Translations under genes and position numbers: made by a program
Shown: positions 57,024 through 64,000 of the stretch, one piece after another
Layout of the letters: every line of letters starts with the position of its first letter
Numbering within the stretch: the first letter of the stretch is position 1
The notes under the pieces: model-generated
Databases searched by the model: none
Told to the model about the DNA's origin: nothing
Seen by the model: the letters and a program-made list of their open reading frames with translations, nothing else
NCBI GenBank assembly: GCA_009695095.1
Contig: SIBQ01000006.1
Span: 24,490-88,489, forward strand
DNA length: 64,000 nucleotides
Direction: 5' to 3'
Source: Lacunisphaera sp.
GTDB taxonomy: Bacteria > Verrucomicrobiota > Verrucomicrobiia > Opitutales > Opitutaceae

Positions 57024-58385
57024 TCATGATTTGAATTTTTTGCGGAAGATCTCGGTCAACGAGTCGTGGAGCTGCTGATTTTCAATCCTGCCCAGCACTT
57101 CTTCGAAGAACCCGAAGACCAGCAGCTCCTGCGCCTGGGCGGCGCGGATGCCACGGGATTCAAGATAGAATTCCAGCTCGCGGTCGATGCGGGTGCTGGT
57201 GACGCCGTGGGTGCAGCGCACGTCATTGGCCTGGATTTCGAGGCCGGGCAGCGAGTTGGCCTCGGCCTCGTCGCTGAGCATCAGGTTGCGGTTGCTCTGG
57301 TAGGCGTCGGTCTTCTGCGCGTCGGGGTCGACGACGATGAGGCCGGAGAAGATGGTCTTCGCCTGGTCGAGCAAGGCGTTTTTGTAGAGCAGGTTTGAGC
57401 TGGTGTTGGGGGCCTGGTGGATCTGGAGCGTGCGCTGGTCGAATTCCTGCGAGCCGTGCGCGACGGTGAGCGCGAGCATGTCGGAGTGGGCGCCAGGCGC
57501 CTGTAACTGGGAGAACGACTCATGCCGCGCTTGCCGGGCGCCGGCGTGGAGGTTGAGCGAGAGCACCTTCGCATCGCGGCGGGCGACGATGGCGTTGAAC
57601 TGGAAGGAGAGGGTCTCGCGGCTCCAGTCCTGCATGGCGATGTAAGTGACATGCGCGCCGTGGCCGGCGTAGAGGTCGTTGCCGCCGCAAGCAAAGGATT
57701 GGAGCGGAACACCGTTGCTGGCTGCTATCAGCCCGGTGTTTGTCCGGGCCGGCCGCCCGGCAAAGAAGTCGGCGACGGTTATCTTCGCGTGGCTCTCGGC
57801 GATGACGAGCGTGTGCGGAAACACGGCGGCACCTGCGCCACAGGCGTAGTGGAACACCGCGACCGGCAGCTCGGCCTCCACGCCCTTGGGCACATAGATG
57901 AAGGCACCGTCCTCAAGGAAGGCCTCGTGCAGCGCGGCAAACTTGTCCGAGCCGAGCTTCGAAGGATGCGCGAGCAGGTGCGACTTCACGAGGTCGCTGT
58001 GCTTCACCAGCGCGTTTTGCAGGGTGTCGAAGATGATGCCATTCCGGGCGGCACCGGTGTCGAGCGCCTGCCGAGTCACGAGCCGGTTGTTGGCGAAAAC
58101 CAAGTGGTCGGCGCCGGTCACGCCGAGTTCGCGGTGCGCCATCTGGTCAAAGCGGATGGCGGCGGGCAGGGCGAAGCCATCGAGCGTGAGCCCGGCTAGG
58201 TTGGAGAAACGCCAGCCCTCATCGGAGCGCTTGGGCATCGGCCGGGCGGCGAATTGTGCGTAGGCGGCGCGCTTGCGGTCAAGCCACCACGCGGGGAGGT
58301 GCTTGACGCGCTCCAAGTGCGTGGCGAAGGCCGCGGGGGTGAACGAGCCGGTGAGATCGGCGGAAGTGGTGACTGATGTCATCAT
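57024..58385 (-). CDS. sufD: SUF scaffold subunit SufD
   Basis: A 453-residue partner of SufB and SufC in the scaffold complex that builds Fe-S clusters. Family traits are LPAWWLDRKRAAYAQFAARPMPKRSDEGWRFSNL at the N-terminus, the beta-helix centre, and the C-terminal ANSLPGLEIQANDVRCTHGVTSTRIDRELEFYLESRGI with a conserved cysteine and histidine. It follows sufB with an 82-bp gap containing half a palindromic repeat. Confidence 0.93.
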   Translation of the reverse strand: MMTSVTTSADLTGSFTPAAFATHLERVKHLPAWWLDRKRAAYAQFAARPMPKRSDEGWRFSNLAGLTLDGFALPAAIRFDQMAHRELGVTGADHLVFANNRLVTRQALDTGAARNGIIFDTLQNALVKHSDLVKSHLLAHPSKLGSDKFAALHEAFLEDGAFIYVPKGVEAELPVAVFHYACGAGAAVFPHTLVIAESHAKITVADFFAGRPARTNTGLIAASNGVPLQSFACGGNDLYAGHGAHVTYIAMQDWSRETLSFQFNAIVARRDAKVLSLNLHAGARQARHESFSQLQAPGAHSDMLALTVAHGSQEFDQRTLQIHQAPNTSSNLLYKNALLDQAKTIFSGLIVVDPDAQKTDAYQSNRNLMLSDEAEANSLPGLEIQANDVRCTHGVTSTRIDRELEFYLESRGIRAAQAQELLVFGFFEEVLGRIENQQLHDSLTEIFRKKFKS

Positions 58386-58399
58386 GAATAATTATCTTG

Positions 58400-58428
58400 A
58401 ACCACGGAGGCACCGAGACACGGAGCAC
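58400..58428. repeat. Half-element of the CACGGA repeat between sufB and sufD
   Basis: AACCACGGAGGCACCGAGAC followed by ACGGAGCAC is a single left arm of the repeat family with no complementary right arm. It lies between the sufD start and the sufB stop. Confidence 0.55.
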
Positions 58429-58467
58429 AGGGCTTAGATCTATGTGATTTGGTGTTTTTGGGGTAAC

Positions 58468-59910
58468 TCAACCAACCGAACCCTCCATCTCGAGGTCGAT
58501 GAGCCGCTTGAGCTCGACGGAGTATTCCATCGGGAACTGGCGGGCGAGGTCGTTGATGAAGCCGTTCACAGCGAGGCTCATCGCCTGCGCCTCGGTGAGG
58601 CCGCGGGACTGCATGTAGAAGATCATGTCCTCGCTGACCTTGGAGACACTAGCCTCGTGCTGTGTGGCATTGCGGTCGCCGCGGACGGAGATGGCCGGGT
58701 AGGTGTCGGTGCGGCTGCTGGTGTTGATCAGCAGTGCGTCGCACTCGGTGTTGTTCTTGCAACCCTTCAGGTGCTTCGGGATGTGGACGACCCCGCGGTA
58801 GGTCGAGCGGCCCTGGCCAACGGAGATGGACTTCGCGATGATGTTGGACGTCGTATTGTTCGCGGCGTGGATCATCTTGGCACCGGTATCCTGGTGCTGG
58901 CCGTCGTTGGCCAGGGCGATGGAGAGCACTTCGCCGCGAGCGCGCTCGCCCTTCAGGACGACACCGGGATACTTCATGGTGAGACGGCTGCCGATGTTGC
59001 AGTCGATCCACTTGATCTCGGCGTCCTCGTGTGCGACGCCGCGCTTGGTGACGAGGTTGAAGACGTTGTTCGCCCAGTTCTGGACCGTGATGTACTGGAT
59101 CTTCGCGCTCTTGAGCGCGACGAGCTCAACCACGGCGCTGTGCAGCGTGGAGGTGGAGAACTTCGGGGCGGTGCAGCCCTCCATGTAGACAACCTCGGCG
59201 CCCTCGTCGGCGATGATGAGGGTGCGCTCGAACTGGCCGAAGTTCTCGGCGTTGATGCGGAAGTAGGCCTGGAGCGGCTGCGCGACCTTTACGCCTTTGG
59301 GCACGTAGATGAACGACCCGCCGGAGAACACGGCGCTGTTGAGGGCGGAGAACTTGTTGTCGCCGGTCGGGATGACCTTGCCGAAGAATTTGCGGAAAAT
59401 CTCCGGGTGCTCTCTGAGGCCCTCGGTGGAGTTGACGAAGATGACGCCCTGCTTCGCGACGATGTCCTTGATGTTGGAATAGGCGGCCTCGGAATCAAAC
59501 TGGGCCTCGACGCCGGCGAGGAACTTGCGCTCCTGCTCGGGGATGCCGAGCCGCTCGAAGGTCTTCTTGATGTCGTCGGGCACCTCGTCCCAAGTGCGCT
59601 TGGGTTTCTGGCCCTGCGAGAGGTAATAGCGGATTTTCTGGAAATCGATGTTCCCGAGGTCCTTCGTCGCCCAGTGCGTGGGCATGGGTTTCTCGAGGAA
59701 GGTCTTTAGAGCCTTGAGGCGGAACTCCAGCAGCCACGGCTCCTCCTTCTTGACGGAGCTGATGTAGCGGACTGTGTCCGCGCTCAGGCCGGTGCCGGCG
59801 TCGAAGGCGTAGTCGACCTTGTATTGAAAGTCGCCTTTGGTCTGGTCGATGCCGGCGACGGGATTGGCGTCCATCGCGATGGCAGTCTCGATTTCACTCG
59901 GTGGTTTCAT
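58468..59910 (-). CDS. sufB: SUF scaffold subunit SufB
   Basis: A 480-residue core subunit of the SufBC2D scaffold. The conserved regions are [83 protein letters not shown] (with the cluster-building cysteine) and [31 protein letters not shown] residues near the C-terminus. It sits between sufC and sufD, 13 bp from sufC. Confidence 0.95.
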   Translation of the reverse strand: MKPPSEIETAIAMDANPVAGIDQTKGDFQYKVDYAFDAGTGLSADTVRYISSVKKEEPWLLEFRLKALKTFLEKPMPTHWATKDLGNIDFQKIRYYLSQGQKPKRTWDEVPDDIKKTFERLGIPEQERKFLAGVEAQFDSEAAYSNIKDIVAKQGVIFVNSTEGLREHPEIFRKFFGKVIPTGDNKFSALNSAVFSGGSFIYVPKGVKVAQPLQAYFRINAENFGQFERTLIIADEGAEVVYMEGCTAPKFSTSTLHSAVVELVALKSAKIQYITVQNWANNVFNLVTKRGVAHEDAEIKWIDCNIGSRLTMKYPGVVLKGERARGEVLSIALANDGQHQDTGAKMIHAANNTTSNIIAKSISVGQGRSTYRGVVHIPKHLKGCKNNTECDALLINTSSRTDTYPAISVRGDRNATQHEASVSKVSEDMIFYMQSRGLTEAQAMSLAVNGFINDLARQFPMEYSVELKRLIDLEMEGSVG

Positions 59911-59923
59911 CGGGCAAATGGGG

Positions 59924-60685
59924 TCAGGCGGTGGCGGGTTGCTGCTTCAGCCAGTCGTAGCCCTTGGCCTCGAGCTCGAGGGCGAGGGATTTGTCGCCGC
60001 TCTTCACGAGGCGGCCGTCATACATCACGTGCACGAAGTCGGGCACGATGTAGTCGAGCAGGCGCTGGTAGTGGGTGATGAGCATGATGCCGGGCGAGGC
60101 CGGGCTGCTGCGCATGGCGTTGACGCCGTCGGCGACGATGCGCAGCGCGTCGATGTCGAGGCCGGAGTCGGTTTCGTCCATCAGGGCGATCCTGGGCTCG
60201 AGCATCGCCATCTGGAGAATCTCGCAGCGCTTCTTCTCGCCGCCGGAGAAACCCTCGTTGACGGAGCGGGCGGTGAACTTCCGGTCGATCTTCAGGAGGT
60301 CCATCTTGCTGTAGAGCCTCTTGTAGTAGCCCGCGGCGTCGAGTTCCTCGCCCTCGGCCATCCGAGCCTGCACGGCCGCGCGGAGGAAGTTGGCAATGGA
60401 GACGCCGGGGATCTCGCTCGGGTATTGGAAGGCGAGGAACAGGCCGCTACGGGCGCGCTCGTCGGGCTGCATGGCGAGGATGGATTTCCTGTCGAGCTGG
60501 ACGTCGCCGCCCGTGATGGTGTAATCCGGGTGGCCGGCGATGGCCTTGGCGAGGGTGCTCTTGCCGGTGCCGTTCGGGCCCATGATAGCGTGCACCTCGC
60601 CCTGCTTGATCGTCAGATTGAAGCCCTTGACGATTGCTTTTTCGCCGATGCTGATGTGCAGGTTTTTGATAACGAGTTGGGACAT
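59924..60685 (-). CDS. sufC: SUF ATPase SufC
   Basis: A 253-residue ABC-type ATPase driving the SUF scaffold. Walker A is [14 protein letters not shown] near residue 38, the ABC signature is [13 protein letters not shown] near 148, and Walker B is [14 protein letters not shown] near 172. No membrane domain partner, as expected. The first structural gene after the Fur-type regulator. Confidence 0.95.
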   Translation of the reverse strand: MSQLVIKNLHISIGEKAIVKGFNLTIKQGEVHAIMGPNGTGKSTLAKAIAGHPDYTITGGDVQLDRKSILAMQPDERARSGLFLAFQYPSEIPGVSIANFLRAAVQARMAEGEELDAAGYYKRLYSKMDLLKIDRKFTARSVNEGFSGGEKKRCEILQMAMLEPRIALMDETDSGLDIDALRIVADGVNAMRSSPASPGIMLITHYQRLLDYIVPDFVHVMYDGRLVKSGDKSLALELEAKGYDWLKQQPATA

Positions 60686-60726
60686 GAGGAAGTGAAAGGG
60701 AGAGGGGGAGTGAAGATGGCGGAAAG

Positions 60727-61167
60727 TCAGTTGGTGCCGTGCGGGTTGTGGGCGGCACGGCCGCGGAAGGTGAGTTCGACGCTGTTCGCGTCGAAGCCGG
60801 TGGGCAGCAGCCCGTGCAATTGCTTCATCGTGTCTGTCGGCAGGTCGATGTCGTGCACCTGGCCGGTGGTGTCGTCGTGGAAATGCGCGTGCGCATGCAG
60901 GTTTGGGCAGTAACGCGTCGGCGCGCGCTCCAGGTGCACCTGGCGGATAAGGCCGCAGGCGACGAGGGTTTCGAGACAGTTATAGACCGTGGCCAGCGAA
61001 ATGGTCGGCATAGACGACTTCACCCGCGCGAAAATCTCGTCGGCGGTCGGGTGGTCGCGTTTTTCCAGGATGACCTTGAGCACAACCTTGCGCTGCGGAG
61101 TGGGGCGGACATCACAGGCTTTGAGCCGCTCGCTCAGGGCCGCGTGGTTTTCGTTAGGAGAAAGCAT
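60727..61167 (-). CDS. Fur/PerR-family regulator of the suf operon
   Basis: A 146-residue metal-dependent repressor-type protein. The winged helix is [26 protein letters not shown] with [14 protein letters not shown] as recognition helix (residues about 21-68). The dimer domain has [18 protein letters not shown] (residues 91-108), the regulatory metal site. Unlike most Fur and PerR proteins it has no CxxC pairs for structural zinc; those positions are occupied by Asp/Thr/Gly. Its place at the head of sufCBDT with a palindromic operator upstream suggests it represses this operon according to iron or oxidant level. Confidence 0.88.
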   Translation of the reverse strand: MLSPNENHAALSERLKACDVRPTPQRKVVLKVILEKRDHPTADEIFARVKSSMPTISLATVYNCLETLVACGLIRQVHLERAPTRYCPNLHAHAHFHDDTTGQVHDIDLPTDTMKQLHGLLPTGFDANSVELTFRGRAAHNPHGTN

Positions 61168-61221
61168 GGCTGGATAGGGAGGAATAAGCCAAGCCAGCCG
61201 GAAGTGGGTTTCAAGTGAGAA

Positions 61222-61236
61222 TTGGTATTATTCCAA
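61222..61236. promoter_or_regulatory. Fur/PerR-type operator upstream of fur-suf operon
   Basis: TTGGTATTATTCCAA is a near-perfect 7-1-7 palindrome (TTGGTAT, T, ATTCCAA); GAGA/TCTC extend it on both sides (GTGAGAATTGG... and ...CCAATCTCTC). AT-rich sequence around it contrasts with the high-GC surroundings and probably includes the promoter. It lies about 55-70 bases upstream of the regulator start, suggesting autoregulation. Confidence 0.65.
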
Positions 61237-61432
61237 TCTCTCTCCTAAGTATCAGTCCATATTAAGGTTAAGTAGGTCTAAATGAATGCTGCCCTTTGAC
61301 CAGCGCTGCACCTCGGAGCAAGCCCGTGGATTCTACGCACGGCTTGCACCTCCACGTTGATGAGGGCTGGCCAAGCGGCGTCCAAATTTCACTCGGAAAT
61401 CCGGCAGCATGCTGCAGGAGATGTTTCAGTAT

Positions 61433-61962
61433 TCAATCACGCCAGCACCAATGCCAGGGCTCGTGGCCGATGCCGGGCGGATTCCCACGCGGGTATGATA
61501 GATGGAAACCGAAACGACTGCCGTGACGCCTCAGCCAGCGAAACCCGGCGGTCCGGGCAAAGCGCTCATCGAGCTGCGGAACGCCGGGCGAACCGAGGTC
61601 GAGCGCCCCGCCCGTGTGGTGCTCGCTAAAGCCGGGGAAGGCGACCAGCCGTAGGATTCTGCTGATGCACTCGCCCGCGGCCAGTTTTCCCCGGATGATG
61701 GCGGTCTGCCGCGCGACGCTGCGCCAACCCGAGATGAGCCGCAGCGCGCGCCGTCGATTGACGCGGCCGCCTGCATCTGTCGCCACGTGCGCGTGGCGAG
61801 CGGCGCGAGTTTTACGATGCGACCCTCGGGATTGCGGCCAGCCGCGACGATTTTTATTGCCTCGCGCTGCTTTGGCATGAGCCGGAGTGCCGGATAGTCG
61901 GACGGGATGCCGAGCGCAACCCGCAGTTGCCGCAGCGTTGAGCGGGCCGGCACGTTGGTCAT
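61433..61962 (-). pseudogene. M15-family D-Ala-D-Ala carboxypeptidase (VanY-like), one-base frameshift
   Basis: From the ATG at 61962 the N-terminal part (ALRLMPKQREAIKIVAAG...RTWRQMQAAASIDGAR) is in one frame; at about 61740 one base is missing and the other frame continues LRLISGWRSVARQTAIIRG, FPGFSEHHTGGALDLG and EPWHWCWRD to 61433. These contain all VanY/M15B motifs: SGWRS, the zinc His and Asp in SEHHTGxALD, and the catalytic Glu plus zinc His in EPWHW. Intact, it would be a cytoplasmic or exported peptidoglycan carboxypeptidase of about 176 residues. As read it is broken. Confidence 0.8.
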
Positions 61963-62227
61963 GACGGCGGTCGTACGGCTTGAAGCCCTTGGCGCCACCT
62001 GGCCAGGGGTTGGACGCATGGGAACAGGGCATGGTTTGAGTGCGGCACATCGGCACGCTCAAATTAAGAAATCGCGGCGCCGCCAGAGCGCGTTCATTTT
62101 CACCGACCGGGGCGCCGAAAGTCTGATCCGGCTTTAGTGTTGCAGGGGCTGCGCCGACCGTACTTGATGACCCTTCTTGTCGGTCGGTTTCATCGGTCCA
62201 ACGCTAAGCTTCAACCCCTATTGTCCC

Positions 62228-62668
62228 ATGGCAACATTCGTTCCCCTCGTCAGCTCCGGCATCGCCGGCCCTCTTGGTGTGCTGCACCTGCCCCGTCTCT
62301 GGCTCAAAGTCTCGCTTGAGGCCCGGGGCAAACTCGATTCCCGCTATCCAGGCGTCGGCAAGGGCTTCGATGCGATGACGATCTCCGCGCTCGGCCTGAA
62401 CCACGACGCGGTGGTTGCTTTCATCAAGGACAAGCGTCCGACCTACCCACAGTTTGAAGCGTGGATCACCAAGCAGCCGGGCGTGAAACTCGATACGGCG
62501 ACGATCGGGAAACACAACGCCTCCGTCCGTGGCTACAACCACGACGAATCCACGCGCAAGCGCGTCCTCGGTGCTTGTGGCATTCCCGACGATGGCAAGA
62601 CGCTCGATGCCGTGCGACTCAACGATCTCGAAAGCTGGCTCGAGTTTCACGTCGCCGAACTCAAGTAG
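62228..62668 (+). CDS. DUF5069 family protein
   Basis: A 146-residue small soluble protein matching the DUF5069 pattern frequent in Verrucomicrobia: LGVLHLPRLWLKVSLEARGKLDSRYPGVGKGFD, LGLNHDAVVAFI, PTYPQFEAWI and the C-terminal LNDLESWLEFH. Function unknown. The ATG at 62228 is chosen because it directly precedes conserved residues. A strong terminator follows, so it is probably a single-gene transcript. Confidence 0.8.
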   Translation: MATFVPLVSSGIAGPLGVLHLPRLWLKVSLEARGKLDSRYPGVGKGFDAMTISALGLNHDAVVAFIKDKRPTYPQFEAWITKQPGVKLDTATIGKHNASVRGYNHDESTRKRVLGACGIPDDGKTLDAVRLNDLESWLEFHVAELK

Positions 62669-62695
62669 GCGGCCCGGGCTTTGCTTTTCATTTTA

Positions 62696-62730
62696 ACGCC
62701 GCCGGCTGGACGCGGGCGGCGTTTTTTTTT
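62696..62730 (+). terminator. Rho-independent terminator after the DUF5069 gene
   Basis: ACGCCGCC and GGGCGGCGT form an eight-to-nine-pair GC stem with a ten-base loop, followed directly by a run of ten T residues (62722-62730). It is on the plus strand, 30 bases after the DUF5069 stop. Confidence 0.88.
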
Positions 62731-62779
62731 CGCGACCCTTCACGATAGCCGACTGGCCCGGCGCCGGGTTGGCCCGGGC

Positions 62780-63724
62780 TCAGCCGCCGTGCTCCGCCAG
62801 CCAGCGCTCGGCCTCGATCGCGGCCGCGCAGCCCATGCCCGCGGCCGTGACGGCCTGCCGATAGACATGGTCCGCGCAATCGCCCGCGACATACACGCCG
62901 GGCGTCTTCGTCTTCACCTGGCTGAGACCGGTGGCCACAAAGTAACCCTGGTCGTTGGTGTCCACCACGCCCTTGAACGGAGCGGTGTTCGGCACGTGGC
63001 CGATGGCGACGAAAATGCCCTTGGCGGCGATGATCGACTCGGCGCCGGTCTTCAGGTTCTTCACCTTCAGGCCACTGACGGCGCCTTCTTTCACGCCCTC
63101 GACGGACACCGGCACGCTGTCCCACACCGGCTTGATCTTCGGGTGGGCGAGGGCGCGGTCGGCCATGATCTTCGAGGCACGGAGTGAGTCGCGGCGGTGG
63201 ACAAGATAGATTTTGCTGGCGAAGCGCGTGAGAAACAGCGCCTCCTCGGCCGCGCTGTCGCCGCCGCCGATGACCACGACGTCCATGCTGCGGTAGAACG
63301 CGCCGTCGCAGGTCGCGCAGGTGGTCACGCCCTTGCCCCCGTACAGCTCCTTCTCACCGGGCACGCCGGTCAGGCGAGGCGACGCACCGGTCGCGATGAT
63401 GATGGTCTTCGCCCTGATCTCGCGGTCGGTGAGTTTGACCGTGTAGGGCCACTGCGACACATCGAGGCCCGTGACGCTGCCGCTCTCGTAACGGGTGCCG
63501 AATTTTTTCGCCTGCTTGCGCAGGTTCTGCATCAGTTGGAACCCGTCCACCCCCTCGGGGAACCCGGGAAAATTCTCAACTTCAGAGGTCGTCGTGAGCT
63601 GGCCGCCGGGCAGGATGCCCTCGAGGACGAGGGGTGAGAGGTTCGCCCGGCCAGTGTAGATGGCGGCGGTGAGGCCGGCGCAGCCGGTGCCGACGATGAC
63701 GGTGTTTTCAAATTGGGCGGACAT
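62780..63724 (-). CDS. trxB: Thioredoxin reductase
   Basis: A 314-residue NADPH-dependent flavoenzyme. FAD-binding [21 protein letters not shown] is at the N-terminus, the redox-active CATC is near residue 141 ([13 protein letters not shown]), and the NADPH-binding [17 protein letters not shown] follows. The C-terminal [31 protein letters not shown] is the second FAD motif. In the first motif a cysteine replaces the more usual Pro/Ala of GSGPAG. ATG at 63724. Confidence 0.94.
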   Translation of the reverse strand: MSAQFENTVIVGTGCAGLTAAIYTGRANLSPLVLEGILPGGQLTTTSEVENFPGFPEGVDGFQLMQNLRKQAKKFGTRYESGSVTGLDVSQWPYTVKLTDREIRAKTIIIATGASPRLTGVPGEKELYGGKGVTTCATCDGAFYRSMDVVVIGGGDSAAEEALFLTRFASKIYLVHRRDSLRASKIMADRALAHPKIKPVWDSVPVSVEGVKEGAVSGLKVKNLKTGAESIIAAKGIFVAIGHVPNTAPFKGVVDTNDQGYFVATGLSQVKTKTPGVYVAGDCADHVYRQAVTAAGMGCAAAIEAERWLAEHGG

Positions 63725-63778
63725 GGAAAAGAGAGGCCCCACTGAGTCCAATATTCCAATCAGCGCAACTCCGGAGAT

Positions 63779-63830
63779 GGGGGATGCAATATTTCACCTC
63801 GGAGACACGAAGGTCGCGAAGCACGAAAAA
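63779..63830. repeat. Single arm of the CACGGA/CACGAA repeat next to the IS3 element
   Basis: CACCTCGGAGACACGAAGGT and CGCGAAGCACGAAAAATCAC resemble one arm of the palindromic gene-junction repeats. No complementary arm follows, because IS3 sequence begins near 63852; it may have cut the repeat. Confidence 0.45.
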
Positions 63831-63851
63831 TCACCACAAGCAAAATCCCGT

Positions 63852-64000
63852 TGACCTGACCCCGAAACTTTGAGCTGCCTTCGGTGTTAGTCTGGGCCAG
63901 AAGAAGGACCCAGACTATGAAAGGCATTGGACATACGACCGAGGACAAGATCCGTATTTTACGGGCGGCCGATGGCGGCAAGAGCATCGCAGAGATCCGT
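63852..64000 (+). mobile_element. 5' end of an IS3-family element with orfA start
   Basis: The terminal repeat starts about TGACCTGACCCCGAAACTTT at 63852 and resembles the inverted right end of the IS3 copy at the left edge. An ATG at 63916 opens MKGIGHTTEDKIRILRAADG followed by GKSIAEIR, the start of the IS3 OrfA helix-turn-helix protein that recognises the element's ends. Only 28 codons are in the window. Same orientation as the left copy. Confidence 0.85.

Noticed and set aside
61246..61432. Small gene between the suf operator and the M15 peptidase
   Set aside because: Short plus-strand frames here lack a start with ribosome-binding site and any conserved pattern; I see nothing supported in this stretch.

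Overview
This 64 kb window looks like a chromosomal segment of a high-GC Gram-negative bacterium, most likely a verrucomicrobium of the Opitutaceae type. This is an inference from gene content and style: LysM and PH-domain proteins, TIGR03790 and DUF5069 families, four-helix-bundle genes and CACGGA-type intergenic repeats. Outer-membrane genes (lpxA, kdsD, a TonB-dependent receptor) show it is diderm. Complete complex I genes indicate respiratory metabolism.

Layout. 0-0.5 kb: the 3' part of an IS3-type element sits in a prepilin gene. 0.8-8.3 kb: polyprenyl synthase, an ECF sigma factor with a membrane partner, class I fumarase, KdsD, a LysM lipoprotein and a PLP enzyme. 8.3-13.9 kb: remains of a pyrimidine-degradation cluster: an AGXT2-like transaminase, an NCS1 permease with an in-frame amber codon, a dihydropyrimidinase lacking its middle, an inserted four-helix-bundle gene, and methylmalonate-semialdehyde dehydrogenase. 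14-18.6 kb: two damaged PH-domain genes, sufS-sufU, and an NADH-dehydrogenase-like protein with a cyclic-nucleotide-binding domain. 18.7-33.1 kb: tRNA-Ser, then nuoB-N with no nuoA and one extra small membrane gene. 33-42.8 kb: a double ThyX-like protein, a frameshifted endonuclease, broken comEC, rarA, ribBA-ribH-nusB-ftsY. 43-52.4 kb: TonB receptor, aroB, lpxA-pdxA-erpA, infC, amidase, S1/P1 nuclease. 52.5-55 kb: a fluoride-riboswitch-controlled crcB-DUF190 operon and a triply frameshifted TIGR03790 gene. 55-64 kb: clpP, truncated adenine deaminase, fur-sufC-sufB-sufD-sufT, frameshifted M15 peptidase, DUF5069, trxB, and the start of another IS3 element.

How the genes work together. Complex I plus ten or more Fe-S proteins (fumarase, Nuo subunits) explain the full SUF machinery present at two places (sufSU at 15 kb; sufCBDT with a Fur-type regulator at 57-61 kb; an ErpA-type carrier at 49 kb). 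Riboflavin genes supply the flavins used by NuoF, ThyX and TrxB.

The strongest theme is gene decay limited to accessory functions: uptake/competence (ComEC), pilin, pyrimidine catabolism, purine salvage, peptidase and PH-domain genes carry amber codons, single-base indels or deletions, while the roughly 45 core genes read cleanly. The other theme is small repeats: palindromic CACGGA-rich intergenic elements at many gene junctions, a CATTGCGAGGAGCGCAGC-type element inside the nuo operon, and a 62-bp palindrome inserted in frame in ftsY. I did not find a CRISPR array, a prophage, or a clearly new multi-gene system.
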